A DNA stretch of 64,000 nt from Verrucomicrobiaceae bacterium (GCA_016795485.1 JAEUHM010000025.1:186001-250000), one strand, 5' to 3'. Counted from the stretch's first letter, positions 1 through 10,073 are shown. Made by a program: numbers and translations. Notes: a model not told the origin generated them from the sequence alone.

Positions 1-1292
1 ACGGTGCCATTGGGCCGGACGGCGCGCTTTGGTTCATCACAGGCGGCCGCGGCACTCAGAGCGGTCTCTACCGCATCAGTTTTCACGGCGAAAAAGACAC
101 CATTCACCCAGTTACATCCCCCCCGGCAAGCAAAGTAGACCGCACGGCTCTCCATGCCACGAGGATGGCGATGGAAGAGCAACCTGCCGCAATCAAGGTG
201 AACAAAGAAGCGAGTTGGGAGAACATCATGGCATGCTTAGCGGCCGCCCGAGTCGGAAATGACTCACAAAGGCAAGCCGCAGTCCGGTCGGCTTCAGAAT
301 GGCTAACCAACAACGATCCAGAGATCATCCTCGCCGCACTTCGTGTAATGGAGATTGCCTCGGCTCGCGGATGTAAGTTTGAGATACCCCCTGCACTTCC
401 AACACTCTTTCCTCACAAGGACGCGCGGGTAAGTCGGGAAACATGCAAATGGCTGGTGCACTTTGGTGACGCCTCCATCATCGACAAAGCGACACAACAC
501 CTGAAGACCCTCACTGCTTCCGAAGACTTAGTGTATTATCCGTTCATTCTCCGTTACTTGAAGTCAGGATGGACTCAGGAGTCGTGGCGCATCGCTTTCA
601 ATGCGCTGAACCAAGCGGAGAAGCTCAATGGTGCCAGCACCTATTTCAAAGTCATCGCTGACACACGAAGCGAACTCGCCGCATATCTTCCACCGAGTGA
701 AGCGGTAGCACTCGCGGGCGTCATTCATCCACCGAAACCAGCACCGCTTCTGCCAACAGCACTTCCTGGGCACTCCTTCCGTCAGTGGAAAGTCTCAGAC
801 TTGGAGCCCGTGCTTGCACAAGTGAAGTCTGGGAGATCGTATGAAAAAGCAAAGGCCGCATTGATCAGCTCCCAATGTGTCTTTTGTCACAAGGTCAGCG
901 ATGACCCTTCCCTTCCAGCAGGAGTCTTCGGCCCCGATTTGATTCAAGTAAGAAGCCGATTCAGTTCTAAAGATCTACTCATGCACATCCTTGAACCCTC
1001 AGTCGTCATCGACGAGAAGTTCCGCAGCGTTACCATTACCAAGACGGATGGAGCCATTGTCTCGGGCGCACTTGAATCCGAGGATGACGAGCGAATTGTC
1101 TTGAAGCCAAATCCACTTGTTCCAGACGTCGTAGAGACGGCCAAAGCGCAAATCAGTGCACGTAAGGTCAGTGAGGTATCGCCGATGCCCGCTGGACTCC
1201 TGAACGCTCTCAATCAAGACCAAATCCTTGACCTCCTTGCTTGGTTTGAAGCGGGCGGAGACTCGAAATCAGCAGTTTGGAAAAAACCTTAG
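1..1292 (+). CDS. PVC-type beta-propeller/HEAT-like/cytochrome c dehydrogenase, 3' part
   Basis: The reading frame is open from base 3 with no stop, so the gene starts before the window. The first visible residues (DGALWFITGG) look like the last blade of the beta-propeller of PVC-type membrane-bound dehydrogenases. A helical HEAT-like stretch follows, then a C-terminal heme domain with CVFCH at bases 876-890, preceded by a Cys-containing helix and followed by the GVFGPDL segment seen in this family's cytochrome module. These large proteins of Planctomycetes and Verrucomicrobia are exported and are thought to oxidise sugars or similar substrates and pass electrons to c-type cytochromes; the substrate here is unknown. 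It ends 22 bp before the convergent gene that follows. Confidence 0.8.
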   Translation, partial: GAIGPDGALWFITGGRGTQSGLYRISFHGEKDTIHPVTSPPASKVDRTALHATRMAMEEQPAAIKVNKEASWENIMACLAAARVGNDSQRQAAVRSASEWLTNNDPEIILAALRVMEIASARGCKFEIPPALPTLFPHKDARVSRETCKWLVHFGDASIIDKATQHLKTLTASEDLVYYPFILRYLKSGWTQESWRIAFNALNQAEKLNGASTYFKVIADTRSELAAYLPPSEAVALAGVIHPPKPAPLLPTALPGHSFRQWKVSDLEPVLAQVKSGRSYEKAKAALISSQCVFCHKVSDDPSLPAGVFGPDLIQVRSRFSSKDLLMHILEPSVVIDEKFRSVTITKTDGAIVSGALESEDDERIVLKPNPLVPDVVETAKAQISARKVSEVSPMPAGLLNALNQDQILDLLAWFEAGGDSKSAVWKKP

Positions 1293-1314
1293 CTCTACAC
1301 GGGCACAATGGCGA

Positions 1315-2652
1315 TCAGCGTACTTCTGGCCCACCGAAGTTGAAGCCAACTTGCGCCCAGACCGAATGCTCTTCTCCGAACACATTACTGTGATCAAAGT
1401 TGTATTGGAGACGCAGCATCAGGTTTCGTCCGCCACCTATGTTTGTACCTGGTTGAATGCCGCTCAGCATGTTGCGCGCTCCGACATACCACGTGATGCC
1501 AGGGCTAATGCGGAATCGCTCATCCAGACCCGCAGAGTCGATTCCTTGCACCCACTCGCCGCGCAATCCAAGCTCCAACCCACAGTTCCAGCCATAACGA
1601 ACATCCGTGTAAAAGGCAGCTTCGGTCAATGAGGCACGGCGTACTGCCCTATCATGCTCCTCTTCATCATCGTGGTCGCCGTGTTCGTCATGATGAGCGC
1701 GCTCATGAGCGTGATCTTCATGTTCTTCTTCGTGGTGGTGCTCTTCCTCACCTGGGAGATGCCCACTAACTGCACCCAGCCGTCTCAACATCGCCTCTGT
1801 GCGCCAACGGAAGTAATCGCCTCCCGGTTCAAACCCATTCTCGCGCCACTGGTATTCAAAATGAACCCCATAAATGGCGCTCTGGCGTCCCCAGGCATTG
1901 TCACCCCACGCGCCAGAGATTCCTGCTCGGAACTGGTGGAAGTCGTTGTAGAAAAACACGTTCGTCCAATTTGCTGTCGTGAGCAGATCGTTGAATAGCG
2001 CTCCCTCTGCCTCAAACTCAGACTCCTCTCCGGAATGGTTGCCACCTGCATGAGCATGATCGTGCTCCGGTGCAATGCCCACACTTGCAGAAATCAAAGA
2101 TGTCCAATGCACAGGCAGCCTCCAGGATACCTCGCCACCAGTCGTCGACATGCCGTCCTCTCCCAAAAATCTACCGGCAAGCAGGTATTGATCTGCCCAA
2201 TCCCATCCATGCAAGTGAACGTTGTTCTGCAAGCCAAAGCGGTTCAAGTAGCGGCCACCCCGGAGTTCAAATCCACCTGGCAAGTTTTTGATCTTGGCAA
2301 AGTACTCCTCAAACTCATGCTGCCACTCGCCCAGCGGTTCATTGTAGCTGAGGTTCATCACTGCGAACGATTCTAGCCACGAGGTATAGCGGCCAGACAG
2401 ACCAAACTCCAGTCCTTGCACAGTCAGTCCGTTGTTGTTTGGGTCGTGATGAAATACCGCTAGATCGCCAGGATCGCCTGTCGACTGCCCAAACGAAGAG
2501 TGAGCATGAACATGAGGGAACAGAATACCTCCAAACGAGAAGTCAGCAGGAGCAGCGGGTTTGGCCTGAACCTCGGTTGGCTGTTTTGAAGCCTGGGCAA
2601 GTCCGGCATGAACGCCGAGTGATAGAAGCAGAGCCAAGGACAATCTGTGCAT
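1315..2652 (-). CDS. Histidine-rich outer-membrane beta-barrel protein, putative metal-linked
   Basis: This 445-residue protein has a signal peptide (MHRLSLALLLSLGVHAGLAQA) and then alternating aromatic/polar segments typical of an outer-membrane barrel, ending in a hydrophobic strand. Around residues 300-340 there is a loop very rich in His, Asp and Glu (for example HHHEEEHEDHAHERAHHDEH), and a shorter His patch near residues 195-205. Such loops often bind zinc, copper or nickel at the cell surface. I see no TonB box or plug domain, so it is more like a porin than a TonB-dependent receptor. The 64-bp upstream gap holds a TGCAAT palindrome that may be a metal-regulator operator. The metal role is inferred from composition and promoter context. 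Confidence 0.7.
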   Translation of the reverse strand: MHRLSLALLLSLGVHAGLAQASKQPTEVQAKPAAPADFSFGGILFPHVHAHSSFGQSTGDPGDLAVFHHDPNNNGLTVQGLEFGLSGRYTSWLESFAVMNLSYNEPLGEWQHEFEEYFAKIKNLPGGFELRGGRYLNRFGLQNNVHLHGWDWADQYLLAGRFLGEDGMSTTGGEVSWRLPVHWTSLISASVGIAPEHDHAHAGGNHSGEESEFEAEGALFNDLLTTANWTNVFFYNDFHQFRAGISGAWGDNAWGRQSAIYGVHFEYQWRENGFEPGGDYFRWRTEAMLRRLGAVSGHLPGEEEHHHEEEHEDHAHERAHHDEHGDHDDEEEHDRAVRRASLTEAAFYTDVRYGWNCGLELGLRGEWVQGIDSAGLDERFRISPGITWYVGARNMLSGIQPGTNIGGGRNLMLRLQYNFDHSNVFGEEHSVWAQVGFNFGGPEVR

Positions 2653-2691
2653 CCCACATATCGCAACAGACTTGCGTTAATTGCAAGTGCA

Positions 2692-2710
2692 AATGCAATT
2701 GTATTGCATT
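2692..2710. promoter_or_regulatory. 19-bp perfect palindrome, candidate repressor operator
   Basis: AATGCAATTGTATTGCATT consists of 8-bp arms, perfectly inverted, around a 3-bp centre. It lies 39 bp upstream of the histidine-rich outer-membrane gene. Four more TTGC/GCAA words lie in the adjacent 30 bp (near 2663, 2672, 2681 and 2688). The size and symmetry fit a Fur/Zur-type dimer site, which would suit a metal-linked porin. The regulator is not identified and no Fur-family gene lies in the window. Confidence 0.5.
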
Positions 2711-2716
2711 AAATGA

Positions 2717-5700
2717 TCACTCGCCGATGACTGCTTTCCATTCTGCCGCATTTCCACGCAGTTCCGGTGCATACATCGCCTCCGCTTTGGCGGGGAGGGC
2801 GCTGAACTTGCCGGGGACTTCCGCACGGACCCGATACCGCATCGTGTGCCGACCTTGTGGGAGTCGATCTACAAAGAAAGCCACCTTCTCATCGCGAAAC
2901 TCTCGATACGCACTCAAGCCTTCCCAGACCCAACCGCTGTTCACCTCAACCGCTTCAAATCCGGCGGGTTTCGGGTCGGCTAGCAGCACGTATTCGTAGT
3001 CATTCTTGCTCTCTAGCACGAGTTCCACCTCCACTTTGTCACCACTCTTCAAAGGATCGCCGCTCTTGAGTTCTGTGCGTGTGGTTTTGCGACCTTGCTG
3101 AGCTACGGCAGCACCTTTGGCATCAGCTACGTGAGAGGTTTTCTTCTCCTCGGTGATCTTGTAGTAGCGGCGCTCCACTTTCACCTCTAGACCAGCGGCG
3201 GGGATGTTGTCTTCCTTGCTGAACAGCGTCAGATACGCATTCGCATAAAGTGGACCGCTGCCCTTGCGGCTGATCTCCAGCGTGTGCTTGCCACTGGAGA
3301 CATCCGCGCCCTCCAGGACGAGCGAGTTGTCGAAGGCAAACAAGGTCTCCGCTGTGATCTGCACGCTCTTCTTCACCTGACCGTCCAGCTTGATCTCCAC
3401 TTCTATGTTCGGCTTCGTTTCACCGCTGGCTTTGGCAAAGACTGCCAGAGCCTCGATCACAGCCGCCGTATCACGCGTGCTCTTCCAATAGGTGCCATTT
3501 CGCCGATTGTTGAGCAGATGCTTGGCTACTCGGGAAGCGAGTTCGCCCTTTGGTTCTGTAGCGCTGAGCAGCTTGAGAAAAGCGGCCTGCGTTTCCATCT
3601 CATCTCCCCACCAGTACCACCAACTACCGTTTGGAAGGTCCAGCCAGGCTGTTTGATTCTCTTCATCTTGCTTCACGAACTGCCGCAAGTTTCTCAAGCA
3701 CATGTCGCGTGCCTCGTTCTCTCCCGTGGCATGATGCGCTAGGCCGAGTAGTGCCAGATTGAGAGACGAGAGGCCATTGCGCTTCTCGTAGAGCCTGTCT
3801 CGCATCGCTTTTTGACCTTGCTTGGCTTCTACCAGCACGCTGTGGACAAGCGCGTCCGTGTTGTCTGGTGATCCCTTGTGTTCCTTGTGCTTGGGATCAA
3901 GCATCAAGCGCCTGAGTTGCTCATTCTCATGCTTGGTGAGCCATGCTAGGGCCTCTTCCAGCATCGGCTCGCGTGCGTCTGCTACAAGCAAGCCATGAGC
4001 GACGAGTGCAGTGATGTGCGCGGAGGATTCTCTGCCGCCAGCGAACCAACCCCAGCCGCCATCACGGTTCTGCATCGAGTCCAGCTTGGCCAAACCCTCA
4101 CGCACCATGCTGGCCACCTTTTGTTCATCGAACACCGCGTCTTTATCGCCATGACGTTTGCCGCCGTCGATCTGCTGAGCGTTCAAGTTGACTCGCTTCT
4201 CACGAATCGCTTTCAAATCCAGGCCCAGGTCCTTCAGCACCTTTTGCGTGAGCACGGTGGGCAGGAAACGATTCAAAGTCTGCTCCGTGCAGCCGTAAGG
4301 ATAGTCCACCAGATAAGGCAGTGCGTCGATGCAAGCCATGGCCAGTGTGGGCGACCAGCGGATTTCCAAACGAGTCGTCTCCGGCTTGCGCTCAGCGGGC
4401 ACAGTGAAGTCAATCTTGCCCACTGTCTGCTCTCCACGCACGGCCAGACTCCAGGAGTCCGTCTTTAGCGTGCCGTGTTCATACACAGGGAAGGTCATCT
4501 GCATGGCATCAGACTCCGTCTCGCTCATGGCCTTGGCGGTGATCTTCACTTCTCCGCTGCCACTGACCTTCATACGCCAATCCACACGCTGCTCACCATG
4601 AGCAGGAATGCTCAGCGGATTCGGTTTGTCGCTCATGGAGGCCAGCAGCGGCTGATCCAACTCCAGTTCAGGCCGCACCATCAGCGCGGCATCGGTTTCG
4701 TTGTGAATGTTGGCGCTGATGACCACCTCATCCTTCTCCACAAAGAAACGCGGTGCCTGGAGTCGCACCATGAGGTTCTTCCGCGTGATGACTTCCACGC
4801 CCGCTTCACCCACTTGAGCCTCTTTGCCCAATACCCAACCACGGAGCTTCCAAGTCGTGAGGTTGTCTGGCATATCGAAGTCAATCTCTGCCTCACCTGC
4901 TTCGTTGGTGGTGACACTCGTGATCCAAAGCGCACTGTCAGCGAGATTGCTGCGGATCATGACGGGTGCTTGTGCTGGCTGAGGTGTAACTGCTCCCTCC
5001 ATGAAAGTATAACTGATTGCTCCTGCTGCGGTCGCAATACCTCCAACTGTCTCTGCACTACGTGATCTCAACATGCCACGAGCACTAGGAGATGCCGGTG
5101 GCGCCGGCATCATTGCTGCCTTTGCTGCCATCGGCGAATCACCAAAGCCACCGCCAGCGCCAAAGGCGGAAGCAAACCCTGGTGCAAAACGATCTGTGCC
5201 TGAAAGCACAGTCATCGTCTCCTCGCCTTCTTTTGGCATCAATACTTGGCTGTCCTGTAGTGAACTTGTCGCACTGGCATTGGCGTGATTCACCCAGCCC
5301 CAGAACACCTTGCGTATGTCCCCGATGTTACTCGCGCTGATGTATTCCAGAGCCTTGTCATAAGCCGTGAGCACCACCTTGCCCACGAAAGGCTGGCCGT
5401 GCTGGTCTTTGACCACCAGTTTCGTCTTCGCCTTGTCGCGTGGTTTGTACGTGGCTTGGTCCGTGGTGAGTTCTACGCTGGCGATACGCTTGTTCGGCGG
5501 GATGATGATCTTCTTCCTCGCTTCATGCAGGCGAGCGTTGCTCACGGTGTACGCGTACACGTTCAGGTTCGGCTGGTCTTCTTCTCGGAGCTTGAACTTG
5601 TAGCTCAGGCTCTTGCCCTCCAGCTTCAGGAACAGAGGATCGGCCTGTGATCCATAGACAAACAAGGCCACGGTGCTGTTCTCGCGATTGGTGTTGATGA

Positions 5701-8700
5701 GCAACTCCACTTCCTCGCCCGGTTGATACTCTTCCTTCTCCACCAGCAGTTCCAGGTCATCGAAACGATAGCCTCTGCCATCAAAACCCTCTCCGCGCAC
5801 GGTCACGAACACGCTCGTGATCGACTCGCGGCCTCCTGCATCCTTCAGTTTCACTTCTACGCGGAACTGCCCTGCCTCTGGCCAGACAAACTCAGTCGTC
5901 GGTGTCTCAGTTTTGATCGCGGCCTGCTTTACCTCTTTCTCCGTGGGCTTACCTGCCTCGTCGTAAGTCACTTTCAGCACGCGGGCCGTTCCGCTGGCCT
6001 TTACCTCGCCGCCATCCAGCGTGCGCGCTCCGAAGTGCAGCACTCCTTTGTCACCCACACGGTAATATCCTTGGTTCAGCCAAGCGTTTACTTCAAACGG
6101 TCTGCGTGCGGCTATGACCTTGCCTTTGCCGTCTATGGTGCGGCGAGATTGATCCGTTACATGAACCTCTATTTCGTACTCGTGATCTTGATCGCCATGG
6201 ATGTCTCTGACTGCGGCGGTATCCACCTTGATCTTCATCATTCCATCTTCACCGATGGCACTCTCGCCTTCAGTGATCGTCTCCGGTGGGTCTTGACGCC
6301 AGGAATACCACGGCGGCATACAGCGGCACCACAGCCTGGAGTTGGGATACCAATCATAGCTCAGCGTCTGCCAGCCGTAACCACTACCGTAGAGCCAATC
6401 CCAGCGATAAATGGGCAGCCAGCGGTTCTGATGCGCGCTGCGGCGCACCGAATACTTCACCTTGGCCTCTTTCACAGGCCCACCGAAGTAGTAGTCCGCC
6501 TTCACTGTGACCTCAAAAGCTTCACCGAGTGCCACAGGTTTGTCAGGAGCCTCCACCTTCACCTCAAACTCCGGTTTCTTGTATTCCTCCACGCTGAAGT
6601 GAAAGGAACCAAGCCCTCTGTTCCTGCCCTGACGGATGTTCGCACGATAATGTCCCAGCGCGGCATCATCCGAGAGCTTCAGCGCATCGCCTATCGTCCC
6701 CCAATCATCAAAGCGGAACTCCTTCTCCAGCACCTTCTCGTTGCGTGGATTGTAGATGACAACATCGCAGCGCTCACCAGCAAACGGGTTCGTATCCAGC
6801 TTCGGCTTGTAACCCGTCCTCCGCGCCATGAACTGCCACTTCACCTCCTGCCCAGGACGATACACAGGCCGATCCGTGATGCTGAAGAAGCGATCTCCCT
6901 CATGCGTCTCACGCCGCGAGTAGCCTTGCAGTATTTGATTGGAAAAGGCTACCCTCCCATCTGTGGTCGTCACCAGCGCAACCCATCTAAAGTCATTCAG
7001 TCTGCTGCTCCTGAACTTGGTCACACCTTTGCCATCAGTGGTTTCAGTGAATGCGTTAAAGTCGTGCTTCCTTTTATTACCACGCCACTCGGTCTTGAAG
7101 CCGAAATAATCCACACTCACTTTCGGCAGAGGCTCACCCGTCACTGCGTCACACACGAAGACATGCGATTGATCGCCTACGATGGAACTTACCATCGTCA
7201 CCCCCTCCACCCACAGCAACATCCGCGTGGGATGCTGGCCATTGAACTGTGCTTCGATCAAATACGCACCTGCATCCTTCAGCGGTGTCTGGAGGTCGAT
7301 GCGTTTGTCCCAGTGGTGAGGTGATGGACTGAGTTTGGCTGACCAAGTGACTGCTTCTCCAATCATGACGCCGTTTATACCCTTCTGAATGAGCCATTGG
7401 CCCAAATCAGGGAACTGCCAGTTGAATCCAGCTTCTTCAGGATTGGTTTTACCTGCAGAATGAATCGCACCCACTAGTTTACTCACATCGATCTTCACCG
7501 CCGTGCAGTCCACGTGAGTCGCATTGCGAAACATCAGTGGGACTTTCGCTTCTGTGCCCGCTGGACTTGCATCCTGACGCTCAAATCTTCCCCATGGACC
7601 TTCTATCTGTGAGATACGATCGGTGAGCGCCTTCATCTCGTCGATTTCCTTCTCCTTGGCCAGCATAGAGCGCAGTTCAGCCGCTGCCTTCTCGTATTGA
7701 CGCCGCTGCATCAGTTCCCCCACGCGCTCTTCACGATAGCCGCGCCACCACTTGCCAGAGAAGCCGCCCTGACCGCCGGTATAGACCTTTCCATCTGGTT
7801 CTGGTATGTCCTTCAGAGCCGTCAGGAACCGATACGCTGGCGGCAGCGTGATGCGTTTCGGCCCCGTGGCCAAAAGAGCAACCGTCTCATCCTCACTCAA
7901 CGTGTGAACCGCCGCCAGACTGTCCCGCTGCATCTTTTCTCTATCGGGTTCATCGTTGCCCATGAAACCCGCCGCGTGAGATACACCCAGCCACTGCCGC
8001 ACCAGAGACGCCCACATGACTTTGGCTGCCACTTCGTTGGCAGGACCTATTTTGCCCCAGTCTTCAATCGCTAGTCGGAGTCGTTCCCCATCATTTTTGG
8101 CTGAGGTAAAGTCTGCGGGCAGACCAAAGACAAGCGGCGTGCCATCCGCCTGACTCGGGAACCCGTTCGCATCACCGCCTTCATCTTCATCGTCATCCGT
8201 GGTGTCTATGTCCGGCAGATTTTTGACATCCGTGAGCAGCATTAGCTTCCAAGCCCCACCTGGACGACCGCCCGCATCCTGAAGCCAGGAGATGATCAGG
8301 TTGTATAGCAAATCACCGCTATCTTCCGGGTCCGCATCCGCTGGCATCCGCTCTCTGGCGGTCAGCAGAAGCTGGAGCGCGCGCACGGCATCTCTTTTGG
8401 CTGCATTGGCTTGTTGTCCGGTTCCATCATTGCTGCGGGTGAACTCGCCCGCATCCATGTGGCCATAAGGAGACACCGTCCGTAGCGCTTCACCTGCCGC
8501 CGAGAGCACCAGCCAGCTTTGATTGGGCCGTGCAGCCAGTTTTTCGATCAACTCCACTGCCTCATCCTCTTCATCCAGGCCAGAAAGACTCTCCACCGCC
8601 CACGTCAGCGCCTGAGCCGCCGTTTTGGGAGCCAGTGAGGGTGAATCAAGCAGCTTCGTCAGTGCATCCGCCGCCTCACGGTGATTGCCGTCATTTCGCA

Positions 8701-8791
8701 ACTTCTCCACCGGAGCCAGTTCAGGAGGTGCATTGGAAAAAGCAGAAGACATAAGCATGGCAGTGAGCAACAACGGCAGAAAGGCTTTCAT
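2717..8791 (-). CDS. Alpha-2-macroglobulin family protein with thioester motif
   Basis: This 2024-residue exported protein has a signal peptide (MKAFLPLLLTAMLMSSAFS). An N-terminal helical region (to about residue 400) is followed by macroglobulin-type beta domains. A Gly/Ala/Pro/Met-rich low-complexity stretch at about residues 1190-1280 has the position and character of a bait region. The A2M domain follows, and the thioester motif GCTEQ has Cys1501 and Gln1504. Bacterial A2Ms trap attacking proteases by covalent thioester linkage in the periplasm or at the surface. It has no lipobox, and no penicillin-binding protein 1C gene lies next to it, unlike the common pbpC-linked A2Ms. The N-terminal extension is also longer than in the E. 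coli type. A sigma70-like promoter sits just upstream. Confidence 0.92.
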   Translation of the reverse strand: MKAFLPLLLTAMLMSSAFSNAPPELAPVEKLRNDGNHREAADALTKLLDSPSLAPKTAAQALTWAVESLSGLDEEDEAVELIEKLAARPNQSWLVLSAAGEALRTVSPYGHMDAGEFTRSNDGTGQQANAAKRDAVRALQLLLTARERMPADADPEDSGDLLYNLIISWLQDAGGRPGGAWKLMLLTDVKNLPDIDTTDDDEDEGGDANGFPSQADGTPLVFGLPADFTSAKNDGERLRLAIEDWGKIGPANEVAAKVMWASLVRQWLGVSHAAGFMGNDEPDREKMQRDSLAAVHTLSEDETVALLATGPKRITLPPAYRFLTALKDIPEPDGKVYTGGQGGFSGKWWRGYREERVGELMQRRQYEKAAAELRSMLAKEKEIDEMKALTDRISQIEGPWGRFERQDASPAGTEAKVPLMFRNATHVDCTAVKIDVSKLVGAIHSAGKTNPEEAGFNWQFPDLGQWLIQKGINGVMIGEAVTWSAKLSPSPHHWDKRIDLQTPLKDAGAYLIEAQFNGQHPTRMLLWVEGVTMVSSIVGDQSHVFVCDAVTGEPLPKVSVDYFGFKTEWRGNKRKHDFNAFTETTDGKGVTKFRSSRLNDFRWVALVTTTDGRVAFSNQILQGYSRRETHEGDRFFSITDRPVYRPGQEVKWQFMARRTGYKPKLDTNPFAGERCDVVIYNPRNEKVLEKEFRFDDWGTIGDALKLSDDAALGHYRANIRQGRNRGLGSFHFSVEEYKKPEFEVKVEAPDKPVALGEAFEVTVKADYYFGGPVKEAKVKYSVRRSAHQNRWLPIYRWDWLYGSGYGWQTLSYDWYPNSRLWCRCMPPWYSWRQDPPETITEGESAIGEDGMMKIKVDTAAVRDIHGDQDHEYEIEVHVTDQSRRTIDGKGKVIAARRPFEVNAWLNQGYYRVGDKGVLHFGARTLDGGEVKASGTARVLKVTYDEAGKPTEKEVKQAAIKTETPTTEFVWPEAGQFRVEVKLKDAGGRESITSVFVTVRGEGFDGRGYRFDDLELLVEKEEYQPGEEVELLINTNRENSTVALFVYGSQADPLFLKLEGKSLSYKFKLREEDQPNLNVYAYTVSNARLHEARKKIIIPPNKRIASVELTTDQATYKPRDKAKTKLVVKDQHGQPFVGKVVLTAYDKALEYISASNIGDIRKVFWGWVNHANASATSSLQDSQVLMPKEGEETMTVLSGTDRFAPGFASAFGAGGGFGDSPMAAKAAMMPAPPASPSARGMLRSRSAETVGGIATAAGAISYTFMEGAVTPQPAQAPVMIRSNLADSALWITSVTTNEAGEAEIDFDMPDNLTTWKLRGWVLGKEAQVGEAGVEVITRKNLMVRLQAPRFFVEKDEVVISANIHNETDAALMVRPELELDQPLLASMSDKPNPLSIPAHGEQRVDWRMKVSGSGEVKITAKAMSETESDAMQMTFPVYEHGTLKTDSWSLAVRGEQTVGKIDFTVPAERKPETTRLEIRWSPTLAMACIDALPYLVDYPYGCTEQTLNRFLPTVLTQKVLKDLGLDLKAIREKRVNLNAQQIDGGKRHGDKDAVFDEQKVASMVREGLAKLDSMQNRDGGWGWFAGGRESSAHITALVAHGLLVADAREPMLEEALAWLTKHENEQLRRLMLDPKHKEHKGSPDNTDALVHSVLVEAKQGQKAMRDRLYEKRNGLSSLNLALLGLAHHATGENEARDMCLRNLRQFVKQDEENQTAWLDLPNGSWWYWWGDEMETQAAFLKLLSATEPKGELASRVAKHLLNNRRNGTYWKSTRDTAAVIEALAVFAKASGETKPNIEVEIKLDGQVKKSVQITAETLFAFDNSLVLEGADVSSGKHTLEISRKGSGPLYANAYLTLFSKEDNIPAAGLEVKVERRYYKITEEKKTSHVADAKGAAVAQQGRKTTRTELKSGDPLKSGDKVEVELVLESKNDYEYVLLADPKPAGFEAVEVNSGWVWEGLSAYREFRDEKVAFFVDRLPQGRHTMRYRVRAEVPGKFSALPAKAEAMYAPELRGNAAEWKAVIGE

Positions 8792-8803
8792 GACGATTTG
8801 CGG

Positions 8804-8832
8804 AGTGTAGCGGCTCGGACTTCAAATGACAA
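8804..8832 (-). promoter_or_regulatory. Sigma70-like promoter of the alpha-2-macroglobulin gene
   Basis: On the minus strand, TTGTCA (8832-8827) and TACACT (8809-8804) are separated by exactly 17 bp. The predicted transcription start is near 8797, leaving only about 6 nt before the ATG at 8791, so the message would be nearly leaderless. Predicted by eye only. Confidence 0.4.
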
Positions 8833-8915
8833 TCCTGCGATGTGTAAACTGTGCGTAATGGGTGTGCCGTTGTTGGCTTGCACTCAACTCAATCCGTGAG
8901 AGAGAAACGCCATCT

Positions 8916-10073
8916 ATGTCCCTCGCCGACTTTTACCGCGATCAACTGTTCCGCGATTGCCTACCGTTTTGGTTTCCACGTATGGTGGATGAGGTTCATG
9001 GTGGTTTTTTGCACTGCTTTGATCATGACGGAACTCTTGTGGATGACGACAAATCCGTGTGGGCACAGGGAAGAACAGCGTGGATGCTGCTAACGCTCTA
9101 CTTGGAACATGAACGTCGGCCCGAGTGGCTGGCCTGGGCAGAGAGTGGGCTGAGTTTCCTGGAAGATCACTGTGTGGATGAAGACGGACGCATGTTCTTT
9201 CACGTAGCGCGTGACGGCACGCCTCTGAGGAAACGGCGCTATGCGTTTAGCGAGAGTTTTGCCTCCATCGCCTTTGCCGCGCACGCGGCAGCCACCGGAA
9301 GCGCATCCTCGGCAGACAAAGCACTGCAATGGTTTGAGCGATACTGGGACTGGACCTTCACTCCGGGCAGAATGCCTCCCAAGTTCACCGCTCATCGTCC
9401 TTTGGTTGGCATCGGCCCGCGCATGATTGCCCTCGTGACCGCCCAGGAGTTGCGCAAGCATCTGGGCCATGATTTCTCCTATCGCATCGATGGCTGGCTG
9501 GAGGAGATCGAGCGCTTGTTTGTCAAACCCGAGCTGCAAGTCGTCATGGAGCAGGTCACTCCTGAAGGCGCTGTCTCAGATCACTTTGACGGACGCACGC
9601 TGAACCCCGGACACGCCATTGAAGCCGCGTGGTTCATCATGGAAGAAGCCGCACACCGGAAAGATGCACGTCTGGTGAAACTAGGCTGCACCATGCTGGA
9701 CTGGATGTGGCAGCGCGGCTGGGATGCCGAGCACGGCGGCCTGTTTTACTTTCGCGATGTGCTTAACAAGCCCGTGCAAGAATACTGGCAGGATATGAAG
9801 TTCTGGTGGCCGCATGACGAGGCACTGATCGCCACTCTCTATGCCCACCAGCTCACCGGAGATGAAAAATACCTCCGCTGGCACGAGCAATGCCGCGAGT
9901 GGTCATTCAAGCACTTCGGAGACGCCGAACACGGCGAGTGGTATGGCTATCTCCACCGAGACGGCACCAAAGCCAACACGTTGAAGGGATCGCTCTGGAA
10001 GTCCTTCTTCCACCACCCCCGCGCCCTCTGGAAATGCCACCAGTTGGCCAACAGCGGAGCACTTTTCCTTTAG
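8916..10073 (+). CDS. AGE-family epimerase/isomerase (N-acylglucosamine 2-epimerase-like)
   Basis: This 385-residue protein has the all-alpha toroid character of the AGE family: repeated W/H-rich helices (GRTAWMLLTLY, RYWDWTF, the NPGHAIEAAWF motif at about residues 230-240, and KFWWPHDEALIA). The family includes N-acylglucosamine 2-epimerase, cellobiose 2-epimerase and mannose isomerase; the substrate cannot be told apart here. It is probably cytoplasmic since there is no signal peptide. I chose the ATG at 8916, beginning MSLADFYRDQ, because an in-frame alternative further upstream (8862) adds residues unlike the family. The gene is divergent from the alpha-2-macroglobulin gene and convergent with the toxin-antitoxin pair. 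Confidence 0.85.
   Translation: MSLADFYRDQLFRDCLPFWFPRMVDEVHGGFLHCFDHDGTLVDDDKSVWAQGRTAWMLLTLYLEHERRPEWLAWAESGLSFLEDHCVDEDGRMFFHVARDGTPLRKRRYAFSESFASIAFAAHAAATGSASSADKALQWFERYWDWTFTPGRMPPKFTAHRPLVGIGPRMIALVTAQELRKHLGHDFSYRIDGWLEEIERLFVKPELQVVMEQVTPEGAVSDHFDGRTLNPGHAIEAAWFIMEEAAHRKDARLVKLGCTMLDWMWQRGWDAEHGGLFYFRDVLNKPVQEYWQDMKFWWPHDEALIATLYAHQLTGDEKYLRWHEQCREWSFKHFGDAEHGEWYGYLHRDGTKANTLKGSLWKSFFHHPRALWKCHQLANSGALFL

Noticed and set aside
5723-7324. A 533-codon open frame on the + strand, antisense to the alpha-2-macroglobulin gene
   Set aside because: It lacks any recognisable domain, has no plausible start region and is fully inside a well supported gene. Long antisense frames are expected in GC-rich coding DNA.
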